A DNA stretch of 64,000 nucleotides from Diacronema lutheri (Eukaryota; Haptophyta; Pavlovophyceae; Pavlovales; Pavlovaceae): the NCBI GenBank assembly GCA_019448385.1, contig JAGTXO010000079.1, positions 36,220-100,219 of the forward strand, written 5' to 3'. Within the stretch, counting starts at the first letter, position 1; each line of letters opens with the position of its first letter. Made by a program: the position numbers and the translations under genes. The notes below the pieces were generated by a model. The model saw nothing but the letters and a program-made list of their open reading frames with translations. It did no database searches and was not told the origin of the DNA. Below, one piece after another: positions 21,362 to 32,365 of this stretch.

Positions 21362-21717
21362 AGGTGGACGCGGCCATGGAGGCGGTGGTGTCGCGTGCGC
21401 CGGGCGGCGCCGACGCCGTCCGCGCCTACCTCACGCTCGCCGCCGAGGCGCCCGCCGCGCTCGGCGAGGCGATCGCGCGCACCGCGCAGGACGCGTTTGT
21501 CGCCGCGCGCCAGGCGGACGCGACGGTCGGCGCGCCGACGCTTCACCGCTGGTGCACGCTCGCGCGGCTGCGCGCGCAATCCGAGCTCGCCGCCGAGGTG
21601 ACCACCGAGCACTGGTCCGCCACGCTCGCCCTCGAGGCCGAGCGCGCCGCCCGCGTGCGCGCGCGCGCGTCGGCCGTGCCTGCGCGCGCCGGCGGCGGCG
21701 GCGGCGTGCTCGTGTGA
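19226..21717 (+). CDS. MCMBP: MCM-binding protein (MCMBP/ETG1)
   Basis: Nuclear factor that binds and unloads MCM2-7 complexes and is needed for replication and sister-chromatid cohesion. Exons 19226..19524, 19634..20554, 20712..21717, all in phase; 741 residues against about 640 in animals. Family landmarks in order: GSLVRFQGMVQDTWDPEYYL, IYQRTPVFVVPTPGLSGW, VVVKLYDEEETGGVPHVSEL, FVGILSLERDTPEPE, LHCVSWARVGGRPNPLLP, YVLLWALSAVTARVG, LSDAALQLPAGALLVADERT and TLEYGFGPYELAFETDVPTL. Extra length comes from Ala-rich low-complexity inserts, including a run of about 11 Ala near 21330..21362. The start at 19226 is the first ATG in frame after the foldback element. Confidence 0.92.
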
Positions 21718-21966
21718 GCGCGCGCGGCCGCCTCCGCCGCCTCCGCCGCCCGCGGAGCGCGCGGCAAACAAAACAACACACAAAAAAACACCTTCAACGA
21801 TCTACCCCGCACGGGCTGGGTGCTCACAAAGCTTGCGCCGTCAAGCGTCTCGCAAAGGCAACGTTGAGCGACTCATTTTTGCGAGGCGGGCACAGTTCGA
21901 TAGCGTAGTGCTGCCGTCGCCGCTTCCGCTAGCTCTCACAGAGGCGGCACAGAGTCGCACGGGCGG
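21718..21966. other. Convergent spacer with partial duplication of the protease 3' end
   Basis: 249 bp between the MCMBP stop and the protease stop. 21893..21945 repeats, with deletions, the sequence at about 21971..22045: CGATAGCGTAGTGCT and CCGTCGCCGCTTCCGCT appear in both. It looks like a decayed local duplication of the last about 25 codons of the protease. Confidence 0.5.
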
Positions 21967-24900
21967 TCACAGCTCGATGGCGTAGTGCTCTGAATTGCCC
22001 GTGCTTGCCGGCTGCAGCCGTCGCCGCTTCCGCTGGCCCTCACGCGGCGGAGACGGGCGCACGGCCGGTGGCGTCCCGCCCAAGTCGTCGATCTGCGAGA
22101 CGCCCTTCCGCACGGCGCCTGCGCGCGCACTCGCAAACAAGTCACCCGCGCCGTCCGCATCGGCACCCACGGCCATCCAACGCACGAGCGGCGGCTCAGC
22201 CGGTCGTTCGAGCGCTGCGGCGTTGCTGGCAGACGGCGGCAGCGGCGGCGCGTCCGCGCGCGGCTGCAGCGGCGCGCGCGGCGGCTCGGCCGCCGCGCGG
22301 CTCGTCCGCGGCTCGATCGGCGCGTCGACGCGCGCGCTGTTCGTGTCTGCGGCGCGGGCGCGTTTGCCCAGGGGTTGCGGGCTGTCGGCGGCGGCCGCTC
22401 TGCGCGTGCGCGCCGAGCCGCCGGTGCGCGACACGACCGGCCGACTCGCCGCGTCGACCGGTTGCGCGGGCGACGCGCCGACTTCGTGCCGCGCGTGCGG
22501 CGCTGCGCGCGTGTCCTGCGAGAGGAGCTGCACACCGTCCGATGAATCCTCGCACTCGGCCGGCGCCGGCGCCCCCGCCGCCATCGCCGCAGCTGCCGCC
22601 GCAGCGGCTGCGTCCGCGTCCGCGCGCCGCTGGGCCGCGGCCTTGGTGTCGATGACCGCCGCCATGCGCTGGCGGAGTGCGCATGCCTGCGATGGTGGGT
22701 ACCAGTCGGGGCGGCGCAGCTGTGCACGCGTGGCGCGGAGGGGCGAGCGCGCGCCGGCGTGAGCGGGGCGCGCGCTCCGGGCGGAAGCGCGCGGCGCGCA
22801 CGCGCGCGGGCGCGCTGGGCACGGAGGGCTGTGCGCGCGCGTGCCGCGCCGGCGGCGCGCCCCCTGCACGGGCCGCCAAGCCAGTCCGAAGGTCCGACAG
22901 TCCGACACTCAGGCCATCGGACAGTCCGGCGCGCGCACCGGATAATCCTTGGCCGAAACGACGCCCTCGAGCCACGCACTGACGCTCTCGCAGACGAAGA
23001 GGCCGCAGTCGACGCCATTCGGCTGCTGCGGCACGCGGCAGCCCACCATCGGGATCGCCTCGCAGCTGAAGACGGGCGGCGTCGCGATGGGCGCGCCGTC
23101 CGCGCCGCCCGCGCCGTCCGCGCGCCGCGCCGCCAGCTGCCGCGCGTACAGCTCGGCGTTGCCCTTGTCCTCCCACTCGTCCGCGAGCCAATCAACGAGC
23201 AGCTCGTGCGCGCGCGTGTGGTGCATTCGGCCAAGCGAGTCGAGGAAGAGCACGACGGGCCGATTCGTGCTGCTCGCCAGTGCAGAGGCCTCGGCGAGCT
23301 CGCGTCCCACGATGGCTGCCACACCGCCCGCCGCACGCGGCGCGGCGCCGATGCGATCGGCGGCGGCGTCGGCGCTGGCGGGCGCAGCAGCGGCGGCGGC
23401 GGCGGGCGGACGCGCGTCCGCCCCGCCCGCCTCCGCCACCTCGTCCTCCGCCGCCTCCTCCTCGTCGATCAGCGAGACCACGCCGCCGCGCTCGACGCCG
23501 CAGCCGGCGGGGACGCGCCACGCGCTGACGTACGCGCTGGGACGATCGAGCCCGGCCGGCTGAGCGGCTGAGCCGGCGGGCAAATCAGCCGTGGCGTCGA
23601 GCGCGGCGAGCGCGGCGATGGACACTGCCGCGATCGGCGAGGCGGCCTCGCCGCTCATGTAGCGGTGCGCCAGCCTGCCCAGTCGCCCCACCCGCCAGGC
23701 GTCCGATTGCCAGGCCGCGCCGGGCGCGGTCGGCCTCACGGCCGCCGCGGCAGAGGCGCGCGGCAGCGGCAGCGGCAGCGGCAGCGGCGTGGACGCGCGG
23801 TCGGCCGCGCCGCCCAGCGGCAGCGGCGGCGCGTTGCGCACCTCGAGCGCCTCGTCAAACATGGCGGACTGCGCCATCTCGTCCAACAGAGGCCACGCGC
23901 TCGCACGAGCGTCCGCGCTCCCCGCGGCGTCGCTGCCCCTGCGCGCGGTGCGCAGGGCACCGCACTCCGCCCCGCGACCGGCCGCGGCAGCGCCACCCAC
24001 GGCGTGCAGCGCGCGCGTGCATGGCGGCGTCATCGGCGTGCTCTCGTCGTCCTCGTTGCGCACGATGGCGGCCTCCTCAGCCGTTTCACCGATTGCCGCC
24101 GCCGTTTCAAGCCGTGCCGCGATGCGCGCCTCCGCGTGCGCGTGCATGTGACGCCCACCCTTAAAGCGCGCGAGCGCTTCCTCCTCCGCACATCCCTTCT
24201 CCTCCGCATACCCCTTCTCCTCCTCCGCATACCCTCCCTCCTCCTCCTCCGCATACCCCTTCTCCTCGTCCTCGTCCTCGTCCCCAGCTCGCCATTCGTG
24301 CGCCTCTGCGCGCGCCTCGGGCAAGTCGTCGTGCGCTCCGCCGCCGTCGTATCCGCCGTCGTCGCGCGCGGCGCGGTCGTTGGCGGGGCCGGAGCGCACG
24401 TCGGACTCGCCGTCGTCGGAGCCAGCGCGCGAGCGTAGCTCGGATCGCAGCTCGGATCGCAGCTCGGACTCGGACTCGGACTCGGACTCGGACTCGGACT
24501 CGGACTCGGACTCGGACTCGGACTCGGACTCGGACTCGGACGCAGCCGCCGGCGTCTCCGCCGCGGCGCGCGCGTCGGCGCGCGCAACATCGGCGAGGGC
24601 GCGCTGCTTGTCCCAGCCGGCGTGCGGGTAGCACACGACGGCGAGGCTCCAGTGCAGGTCCTCGTTGATTGGCACGAGCAAAAAGTCCTTGCGGAACACG
24701 TCGACCCGCCTCGTCCACCGCCGGACCTTTTCAAAGGCGGCGCAGCGCGGCACGCGGCGCGGCGGCGCGGCGGCGTCGGCGGCGACATCCGCGTGCGCCG
24801 CGGCGCCAACGGCGCCCGCGCGCGCGCTGCCGCGCGCGCTCGCGCCCTGCACGAGCCGCCGCCAGAAGAAGGTCGAGAAGACGTGACAGCGCGAGCGCGC

Positions 24901-27189
24901 GCCCGCGCCGCCGTCTGCCGTGGCGGCGAGTGCCTCGCCCTCGGCGCGGCGCAGCCAAAAGTCAATCAGTGAGTCGTTGACGAAATGCGAGCCGTCAAGC
25001 CGCGCGCGGTCGTTGTGTGTGATCGTCACCGCGCCACGCGCCGCCCTCTCCGGGTAGACGAGCAGCGGCACGTACGACGCGCGCGCGCTCGCCGCCGCTG
25101 AGCGTGTCGAGCGCGCGCCGCACGCGCGCGCCATCGTGCCCGCCCCGCCGCTCGTTGCAAACGGCGGCGTGAACGAGCGCGAGCGGGCTACGGGCGGGCG
25201 CTGTGCCGGCGGCGCGGTGGCGCCAGACGCCACCGCCGCGCGCTGCAAGCCCACGCCGCGGCTCGCAGGCCGCGCGCCCGCCCCGTCGCTCGCGCGAGAC
25301 ACGGCCGCGCGCGCGCGCGCGGCCGTGTCCACGACGCGCCGCGCGTGCGCCACGCGCTCGCGCTGCTGCTGCGCGAGCTGCCAGCTCGACACCGCGGGCT
25401 GCACGTCGCTCTCGCACAGGCCGATCGCGCGCTCGACCTTGGCCTCGCGCAACGAGCGCGCGCCCGCGCTCGGCCGCGTGCCCAGCATGAAGCCGCTGAA
25501 ATTGAAAGGGCGGCACAGGCTCGCGACGACCGCCGCATCCCTGCGCGGCGACGGCGACGCGGCGAGGCGGCGAGGCGGCGGCGCATTCCCGCGCACAGTC
25601 GGCCGAGCGCCGCGCGTCGCACGCGCGCGCCGCGCCGCGCCGCGCGCCAATTTCGCGCGCGGCGCTCGGCGCGCCGCGCGCACGTGACGGTGTGCACGCG
25701 CGCGTCCCGCCTCGCGGCATCGCGCATCCGCTCCAACGCGCCGCTCGCGAGCAGCTCGTCGCACGCGGCCGCGCTGAGCCGCAGCGCAAGCTGCGTGTGC
25801 GCGCCCGCCAGCTCCGAGTCGCGCGCCGACCGGCGTAACGGCGTCACGGCAACGGCCGTGCGCAAAATCAGCCAACTCGCTCCGTGCGATTGGGCGCGCG
25901 CGCGCCTGCGCGCGCGCGCGGCGCCGCGCGCCATGCAGAGCGGCCGGTGGGCGGAGCGGCGCGCGACCGCGTGAGACGCGGCGCGGTGGGTGGGTGGCGG
26001 GCGGCGCCGCGTGCGCACCACGAAGGCCACGCGCGGCGCGCGGCGCGTGGCGCGCGGCGCGCTCGCACGGGCAGAGCGCCGCCTCAATTAAATCGGCGTA
26101 GCGCAGCTCGAGGTGGAAGACGCCCAGGTCCTGCGCTTCGAGCGCGCGGCCTTTTGGGGGTTCGAGCCGTACGCGTGCGGCGTGCGCGCCGCTGTCCGCG
26201 CCGAGCTGCGCGCCGCGCAACCCACCGCAGCCGCCTCCGCCTCCGCCTCCGCCTCCGCCTCCGCCGCCGTTGTCGTCGTCGCGCGCGCCCGCGTAGAGGC
26301 AGTCGTCGCCAAAGATGACGGAGGGCGGATGCAGCGCCTTGCCCGACGTCGCCGTTGCAACGACCACCGTCGTAAACTGCAAATGCATCCGCTCGGGCTG
26401 CACGCGCGCAACGCGCGCGCTCGCGCGCACCGCGCTGCTCGTGCGCCGATTTCCATCACCCGCACCACAGCCTCGGCCACCGCCGGCCGTGCCGCTCTCG
26501 CCGCTGGCGCGCGCGGCGGCTGGCGGCGGCCGCGGCATAGGCATCTGCTCGAGCGCGCCCTCGTCGTCGCTGTCGTTGAGCAAGTCGATGGTCGGCGCCG
26601 CGCGCGCGCCGTCGCCGGCGGCGGCCGGATGGGCGCGGCGCTTTGGCGGGGGCCTGAGCTGCGCGCTCGCGCTCGGCACCTTGGGCGCGCTGCCGCCAAA
26701 GAGGGACGCGGACGGCATGCGCGGCCACGCAGGCGCGTGCGCCTGCCGCGACGCCTCGGCGTCGCCCTTGAAGAGCCTCGCGCGCGATACTGTGTCGAGC
26801 GCGCTTGGCAAGACGTTTAGCGCGCCGCTGCTCGCGCCGGCCGACGCGCGCGGCACGAAGGCGGGCTCACGCCAAGATGAGCTGGGCATTGAGCTGATCC
26901 CAGCAACCTGTGAGAGCGACGGCCGCGCGCCCGTCGCGCCGAGCTGGCTTATCGTCTGCACGCCGGCTAGCCGGTCGCCGCCCGCGCCGATGCGCGGCGC
27001 GCTGCGACCGCCCGAGCGTGACGCTGTGCCGACGCCCGCTGCGCCGTGGGCGACGCGTTCCGGCGTGCGCTTGTCCTCCGTCGGCTGCTTCGCCGGCGCG
27101 TGCGTCCGATGGAACGCGAAAGGCATAGGCGCGAGAGCGCCGACGTGCTCCACCCCTTTGCCGCGCCCCGGCCGGTCTTCGCGCCCCAT
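21967..27189 (-). CDS. Ulp1/SENP-family SUMO protease (peptidase C48), large
   Basis: Cysteine protease predicted to remove SUMO or cut poly-SUMO chains, probably nuclear. Exons 26069..27189, 25684..25905, 22939..25540, 21967..22719; 1565 residues from ATG 27189. The catalytic domain starts near VTITHNDRARLDGSHFVNDS and LIDFWLRR. His is in NEDLHWSLAVVCYP (about 744), Asp in VLFLDSLG (about 1215), the oxyanion Gln in QQPNGVDCGLF (about 1287) and Cys at about 1293. About 470 residues separate His from Asp, against under 20 in Ulp1. The insert is acidic, with long Glu-Ser alternation at 24466..24540, and resembles in principle the SENP6/7 subgroup. A SUMO-interacting motif candidate TIDLLNDSDDE lies in the N-terminal region. 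Splice joins inside the N-terminal part are less certain than the rest. Confidence 0.85.
24466..24540. repeat. (GGACTC)n coding hexamer in SUMO-protease insert
   Basis: About 12 copies of a hexamer encoding alternating Ser-Glu on the minus strand, within the His-Asp insert of the protease. Frame is preserved because the unit is 6 bp, so length changes alter only the acidic linker. Confidence 0.85.
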
Positions 27190-27387
27190 ACGTTGTCGCC
27201 CCAAGGCTCTTTGACTGTGGACAAGACGTGTACCGCGGAGATATTTGACTGTGGACAGCGAGATGGTCCGCAAACGAGTGGTGGCGCACACTCACATTCA
27301 CACGTTGTGCTGACGCGCCGCCCATTTCCTCCCTCGGACGGAGTCGGACCCCATTTCGAAGTTTGCGCGAGCCGCGTGCACGCGGCG
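27190..27387. promoter_or_regulatory. Upstream region of the SUMO protease with paired direct repeat
   Basis: TTTGACTGTGGACA occurs at 27210..27223 and 27244..27257, 34 bp apart, 21-70 bp upstream of the protease ATG. This could be a duplicated regulatory site. The region also holds the 3' flank of the neighbouring STPGR-like gene. Confidence 0.35.
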
Positions 27388-28221
27388 TCAACGCAGCGGG
27401 CCGGTTCGGTGGTCGACGAGGCGCGGCGAGCCACCCGTCGGGCGCCCGCGCGAGTTGTATGCAGCGGGGCCGATGTAGGCGCCAGGCCCGGGCGACGCCG
27501 TGCGCGCCGCGCCATCCGCGCCAAAGCGCGGCGCGCGCGGGAACGCGTGCCCACGCGCGTGCGTGCGCGGCCGCATGCAGCCACCGAACAGCTCGCCGCC
27601 GTCGACGTAAGCCTGTGGCGATGGTGCCGGCGGGCGCGCGGCCGCCGCGGCAGGCCGGCCGAGCGCAGCGCCGCCCGCCGTGCGCGCAGTTCGCGATTCA
27701 AAGCTTGGCGAGCCGCGCGGCCGGCCGGATCGCGTGAGGCCCGAGCCTCCGCCGCTGCCGGCGCGCTTTGTGGCCGCGGCGCTCATGCTGGCGCGCATTT
27801 GCTCGCACGCTGCGCCGCCTGTCGAGCCAGCGCCGCCGCGCGCCAAGAGATGCGCGCCGCCACGCGACGGTGCGAGGGCGCCCGTCGCGCTCGCGCCCAT
27901 CACGACCGAACAGCAGCGCGAAAGCGTAGAACCGAGGCCGGCGTAACTATCTGGCGTGGTGTCGACGCGATGGACAGGTACGAGCGCGCCCGCGCCGACG
28001 AGCGCGTGTGCGAAGCGCGGCGCGCGCGGGAACGAGTGCGCCGAGCCGTCGCGCCCCTCGCCATGGTCGCCGAGCCAGTAACGCCGGTCGGTGGCAATCG
28101 TCGAATAGGCGAGCTCAGCGCCATCGTCGCCTGGCCCGGCGCACGTGCCCGTCTCGCGGAAGGGCGCGTAGAGCGACTGCGAGACGTTCACGTGCGCCGC
28201 GCTCGTGGCGCGGACGAGCAT
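27388..28221 (-). CDS. STPGR/SHIPPO-like ciliary protein
   Basis: Intronless, 277 residues from ATG 28221. The C-terminal segment SPGPGAYIGPAAYNSRGRP matches the sperm-tail PG-rich repeat pattern (PGPGxY). HSFPRAPRFAHAL and HAFPRAPRFGADG are an internal pair of the FxxAPRF type that usually precedes such repeats. YSTIATDRRYWLGDHGEGRD near residue 40 may be a further degenerate unit. Proteins of this kind are structural components of axonemes or cortical microtubules. The middle third is Ala/Arg/Ser/Gly-rich and without recognisable domain. It is divergent with the phosphodiesterase, start codons 79 bp apart. Function rests on the short motif, so the call is moderate. Confidence 0.6.
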   Translation of the reverse strand: MLVRATSAAHVNVSQSLYAPFRETGTCAGPGDDGAELAYSTIATDRRYWLGDHGEGRDGSAHSFPRAPRFAHALVGAGALVPVHRVDTTPDSYAGLGSTLSRCCSVVMGASATGALAPSRGGAHLLARGGAGSTGGAACEQMRASMSAAATKRAGSGGGSGLTRSGRPRGSPSFESRTARTAGGAALGRPAAAAARPPAPSPQAYVDGGELFGGCMRPRTHARGHAFPRAPRFGADGAARTASPGPGAYIGPAAYNSRGRPTGGSPRLVDHRTGPLR

Positions 28222-28300
28222 GAGATCGTTACACGTGCCAACGCGCGCAACGACGACAAGCCGGAAATTTCAAATTTCAGCTGAATTCGTCCCGTCACAA
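28222..28300. promoter_or_regulatory. 79-bp bidirectional promoter, STPGR gene / PDE
   Basis: Only 79 bp lie between the two divergent ATGs. It contains an AT-rich near-palindrome GAAATTTCAAATTTC (about 28264..28278) in otherwise GC-rich DNA. Shared regulation is inferred from this arrangement. An alternative PDE start at 28220 would make the 5' ends overlap. Confidence 0.45.
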
Positions 28301-29682
28301 ATGGACTCAACGGGTGAACTGGCAAGCACCGCGCCGTCGTTCGACATCCCGCCCGTGGCGATCCCTCCCGACAGCGCGAGCCCGGGTGGCGAGCTGCGTG
28401 CGCCCGCGCCAGCCCCACGCGCCACCGCCACTGACGGTGGCTCATGCAGCCCGGCGGAGCGCTTGCGCGCACAGCCAGCCGCGCAGCCGCCGTCGCCGCA
28501 CACCGAGATGGCGCTGCGGACGGCGCGCTCGATGCTCGCCTCGCGCAACGAGGCGCACCGTCACGCCGAGACGGTCCTCTTTGTCATGCAGCAGCTCGCA
28601 CCCGACGACATACGCTCCGAACTTGAGCGGATGGTCACGCCGCGCTCCAAGGCGTCGCGCGCCGACGAGTGCGACTCGTCCGCGCACACGCTGCACACGG
28701 AGCGTTCGCTCGCGAGCGCAAGGTCGAATCCGTCGGGCTACTCGCAGCCACCGTCAGGTCACGCCTCGCACCGCTCGATCGCCGCGCCCACTGGCGGCGC
28801 GTCGCCCGACCAGCGCCATGCGCTGCCGGCGGCGGCGCGCACCGCGCCGGACGGCCCGCCGCCCGGCTCGCCGCTCGCCGGCGCGTCGGCCGCCGCCGTC
28901 AACCCGGCCGCGCTCACCGCCGATGGCGCCAGCGCTGGCGGCGCGATGACGGGCCGCGTCGACCGGCAGCGCGCCGATTCGATCCCGGCCTTTTTGACGC
29001 TCCCGCGCGCGCCGCCCGTGCCGCTCGCGCTCACGGACAGCCCGCGCGTCGCCGAGCTGCTCACGATGGCGCGCGCGTCGTGGGACTTTGACGCCCTCGA
29101 GCTCGACGCGCTCACGAGCGGCCACGCGCTCGTCGCGCTCGGCGAGCACGTCGCGGGAGGCGCGGCGGACGCGCTCGGCCTCCGCCGGCCGGCATTGCGC
29201 GCCTTCTTGTCGGCGCTCGAGGGCTCATACCGCATCGACGCGCCCTACCACAGCGCGGCGCACGCGGCGGACGTGCTGCACGGCGCGAGCTGGCTGCTGC
29301 ACGAGGGCGCGCTGCCCGCCGGCCTCTGCGCCGCCGCTGGCGCGGGCGGCGGCGAGCCGCCGCCGCTCGTCGTGCTCGCGGTCGCGATCGCCGCCGCGGC
29401 GCACGACGCGGCGCACCCGGGCGTGAACGCTGACTTTCTGATTCGGACGGGCGACCCGCTCGCGCTGCTCTACAACGACCAGTCCATCCTCGAGAACATG
29501 CACGCCGCCATCTGCTTCCAACTGCTCAACGACTGCGACACCGACCTGCTCGGCCCGCTCTCGGCCGCGCAGAAGGCGCAGCTGCGCTCGTGGGTCATCT
29601 CGATGATCCTCGCGACGGACATGAAGGCGCATTACTCGATCCTCGCACGGCTGCACGCCGCCGCCGCCATCGCCGCCGATCC

Positions 29683-29733
<51 letters not shown>

Positions 29734-30133
29734 CGCGGCCGCGCGCGACGAGGCGCTCAGTTTTGCGCTCGGCGCGCTGATGCACGCCGCCGACCTCTCG
29801 GGCCCGTGCAAGCCGTCGAGCGCCGTGCGCTGGTCGCGCCGGATCGCCGAGGAGTTCTTCCTGCAGGGCGAGCGCGAGCGCGAACTCGGGCTGCGCGTCT
29901 CGGACGGCTTTGACCGCGAGTGCGCGGGCGGTTCGTGGGCCGTGCGCAACGCGGCCTTCATCGAGCACGTCGTCCGGCCGCTCTACGGCGCGCTGCATGC
30001 CGCGGCGCCGGGCACGCCGCTCGGGCTGATCGTCGACGCGATCGACGACTCGCTCGACGCGCTCGGCGAGGCCGACGAGCATCTGCCGTGTGACACTCCG
30101 CGTCGCGCTGCCCACGTTGGGCTTGCCGATTGA
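28301..30133 (+). CDS. 3',5'-cyclic nucleotide phosphodiesterase (class I)
   Basis: Hydrolyses cAMP and/or cGMP. Intronless, 610 residues from ATG 28301. The first 240 residues are disordered. The catalytic HD domain covers about 260-600: APYHSAAHAADVLH (family YHNxxHAADV, first His pair), AAAAHDAAHPGVNADFLI (metal His368-Asp369 and the HPG motif), LYNDQSILENMHAA, LRSWVISMILATDM, LMHADLSG-type motif MHAADLSGPCKP (metal Asp) and VSDGFDRECAGGS. All metal ligands are visible. A poly-Gly run of about 15 residues (29687..29730) interrupts the domain as a loop. No GAF or membrane segment is seen, so it is probably soluble. Nucleotide specificity cannot be read from the sequence. Confidence 0.92.
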
Positions 30134-30310
30134 GCCCGACTGGCCCGGAAGGATGGGCCCGGCCCACGGGCGGCGGCGCGATCGCGCGGCCGCCATCTCG
30201 GGGGTGAATTAATTAACGAATTTCCAGCGGTGATTAACGGCCCGATTCCCTCCCTTTGAAAAGTTGGGCATCGAAGACTTTTCAGCATTCTCAGAGTTGC
30301 GGGGGAGGTT

Positions 30311-32185
30311 ATGGCCGGGATCATGCGCCTGTTCGCTTCCGACGGCCACTCGTACGGCGTCGACACGTCGCCAGTCGGCCTTCTCGGGCACGGCGGGCAG
30401 GGCGTCGTGCGTATCGCTCACCGCGAGGCCGATGGCGCCCTCTTTGCCGTCAAGATCGTCCCGCCGCACCCGAGCACGGGCGCGTCGGAGCTGGCGCTCG
30501 AAGCCGCCGCGCTCCGGCAGGTGGCGGGGCACGCGAGCGTGGTGCGGCTGGAGGCGCACGCGCTGCGCGAGGACGACGAACCGTCGTTCATCGTACTCGA
30601 GCTCTGCACCGGCGGCGAGCTTTTCGACGAAGTCCTCACCGCCGCCGACGCGCGCCGGCGCGGGCGCGCGCCGCCCGCGCGCTCGGCGTGCGACGGCGAC
30701 GACGTCGGCGCGGCCGAGCCGTCGTCGGGCGGGCTCTCGCACGCGCAGGCGCGAGTGTACCTCGAGCAGCTCCTCTCAGCACTCGCGCATTGCCACGCGC
30801 GCGGCGTTTACCACCGCGACGTCAAGGCCGAGAATGTGCTGCTCGACGCCGACGGCCACGTGAAGCTCGTCGACTTTGGCCTCGCGCGCGTCGACGCGCG
30901 CCGCGCCGGCGCGGCGGGCGGTGCGGCAGCGGGCGTGGACGCGTTGGCGGCCGACGACGAGCTGCTCAGCCGCACGCAGTGCGGCTCTGTCATGTACGCC
31001 GCGCCTGAGCTTCTCCTCTGCTCGCCGAGCCGCCCCGCGGACGGGGCGAGCGTCGGCTGCCAGCGCTCGGTCGGCGGCGGCGGCGGCGCGGGCGGCGCGG
31101 GTGGCCCGGCCGCGGCGACGCCGCTCGCCGCGCCGCGCAGCGATGCGTCTGCGGCCACCGCCTCCGTGCGCGCGTCCGCGTCCGCCCTCATGCTCGCGAC
31201 GCACGTGCCGCTCGGCGGCGGCACGGCGTCGCGTGGCGGCGACGCGGCCGCCTGCGCGCGCACTGGCGCGCAGGCCGCGGCCGACGCGCCGTGCGCGCAG
31301 TACGCGCCGGGCAAGGCGGACGTGTGGTCGTGCGGTGTGGTCTTCTACGCCATGCTGACGGGCATGCTCCCTTTCGCATGCGCGCACGTGGGCACATGCG
31401 CGCGCTACGCTGCCTTTGTCGGCGCGCGCGCCGCAGCCGACGGCACGCCGCAGCAGCTGAGCGCGCTGCCGCGCGTAGTGAGCGACGTGCTGCTGCGCAT
31501 GCTCGAGCCGTCGCCCTCGGCGCGCGAGTCGGCCGCGAGCCTTCTCCGCCATCCGTGGCTGCGCGGCGGCATCTGGGTCGACGTTGCGCACGTGCCCATG
31601 GCGCTCGTCGCGCCATCGCCCGCGCCAACGCCCGCGCCCACGCCCGCGCCCGCGCTGCCCACCGGCGCGCAGCTCGCCGCGCCGACCGCCGTGGCCGGCG
31701 CGGGCGCGTCGGCGGACGGCGTCGCGCCCGGCGCGCACGCGACGAGTGCACCCGGGCCGACGCCATCGCTCAAACGCCGCCATGGCGCCTTCGTCTCCGA
31801 CAATGACCTCGTGACGCTCTTCGCGTGCGCCGGCGGCTCGTCGTCTGAGCCGCCGTCGCCGCGCGCGCCACCGTCGCCGCCGCCGCCGCACGTGCGCCGC
31901 GCGAGCGTTGGCTCCAACGCGGACGCCGCCTCGCTCTCGGACGCGTACGCCTCGCACTCGGGCGCGCACTCGGCGCGCTGCGCGCCGTGCGCCGCGCCGC
32001 CGCCGTCGTCGCCGCACTCCGCCGCGAACTCGCCGATGCCGCACGCGCTCTCATTCAGCGGAGGCGCGCATCGCAAGGCGGCGCGGCACGGCGCGGCCTC
32101 GGGGCCGGGCGGCGTGGCCGCCGACGAGGCGACCGACGGCGGCGTCGCAGGCGCGGGCGGCGGTGGTCGCGCGCGCGTCGACTGA
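30311..32185 (+). CDS. Serine/threonine protein kinase, CAMK/SnRK-like
   Basis: Intronless, 624 residues from ATG 30311. The kinase domain spans about 15-425: Gly loop LLGHGGQGVV, ATP Lys in FAVKIV (Lys48), FIVLELCTGGELFDEV, catalytic loop VYHRDVKAENVLLD (Asp170), DFGLAR (Asp188), activation-segment end GSVMYAAPELLL, and KADVWSCGVVFYAMLTGMLPF, ending with LLRHPWLRGG. Low-complexity inserts sit between the DFG and APE motifs and after APE, the latter about 85 residues rich in Ala and Gly. The C-terminal 190 residues are Pro/Ala/Ser-rich without a recognisable UBA, KA1 or EF-hand domain. The general family is clear; the subfamily is inference. Confidence 0.9.
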   Translation: MAGIMRLFASDGHSYGVDTSPVGLLGHGGQGVVRIAHREADGALFAVKIVPPHPSTGASELALEAAALRQVAGHASVVRLEAHALREDDEPSFIVLELCTGGELFDEVLTAADARRRGRAPPARSACDGDDVGAAEPSSGGLSHAQARVYLEQLLSALAHCHARGVYHRDVKAENVLLDADGHVKLVDFGLARVDARRAGAAGGAAAGVDALAADDELLSRTQCGSVMYAAPELLLCSPSRPADGASVGCQRSVGGGGGAGGAGGPAAATPLAAPRSDASAATASVRASASALMLATHVPLGGGTASRGGDAAACARTGAQAAADAPCAQYAPGKADVWSCGVVFYAMLTGMLPFACAHVGTCARYAAFVGARAAADGTPQQLSALPRVVSDVLLRMLEPSPSARESAASLLRHPWLRGGIWVDVAHVPMALVAPSPAPTPAPTPAPALPTGAQLAAPTAVAGAGASADGVAPGAHATSAPGPTPSLKRRHGAFVSDNDLVTLFACAGGSSSEPPSPRAPPSPPPPHVRRASVGSNADAASLSDAYASHSGAHSARCAPCAAPPPSSPHSAANSPMPHALSFSGGAHRKAARHGAASGPGGVAADEATDGGVAGAGGGGRARVD

Positions 32186-32365
32186 GCGGCCAATCGCGCG
32201 CGGCCGCGGTGGTCGCTGTCGTCGCTGCGGTCAGCCTCTTCTGCGCTCTCTTCCGACTTTGCGACTGACAAGACAGAAAACAAGGTAGTCTCCCGTCTCT
32301 TGCGAGAATGTACACTTTGATCCAGGAGGTCTAGAAAAAGGAACGGGAATCCTAATTCATTTTAG

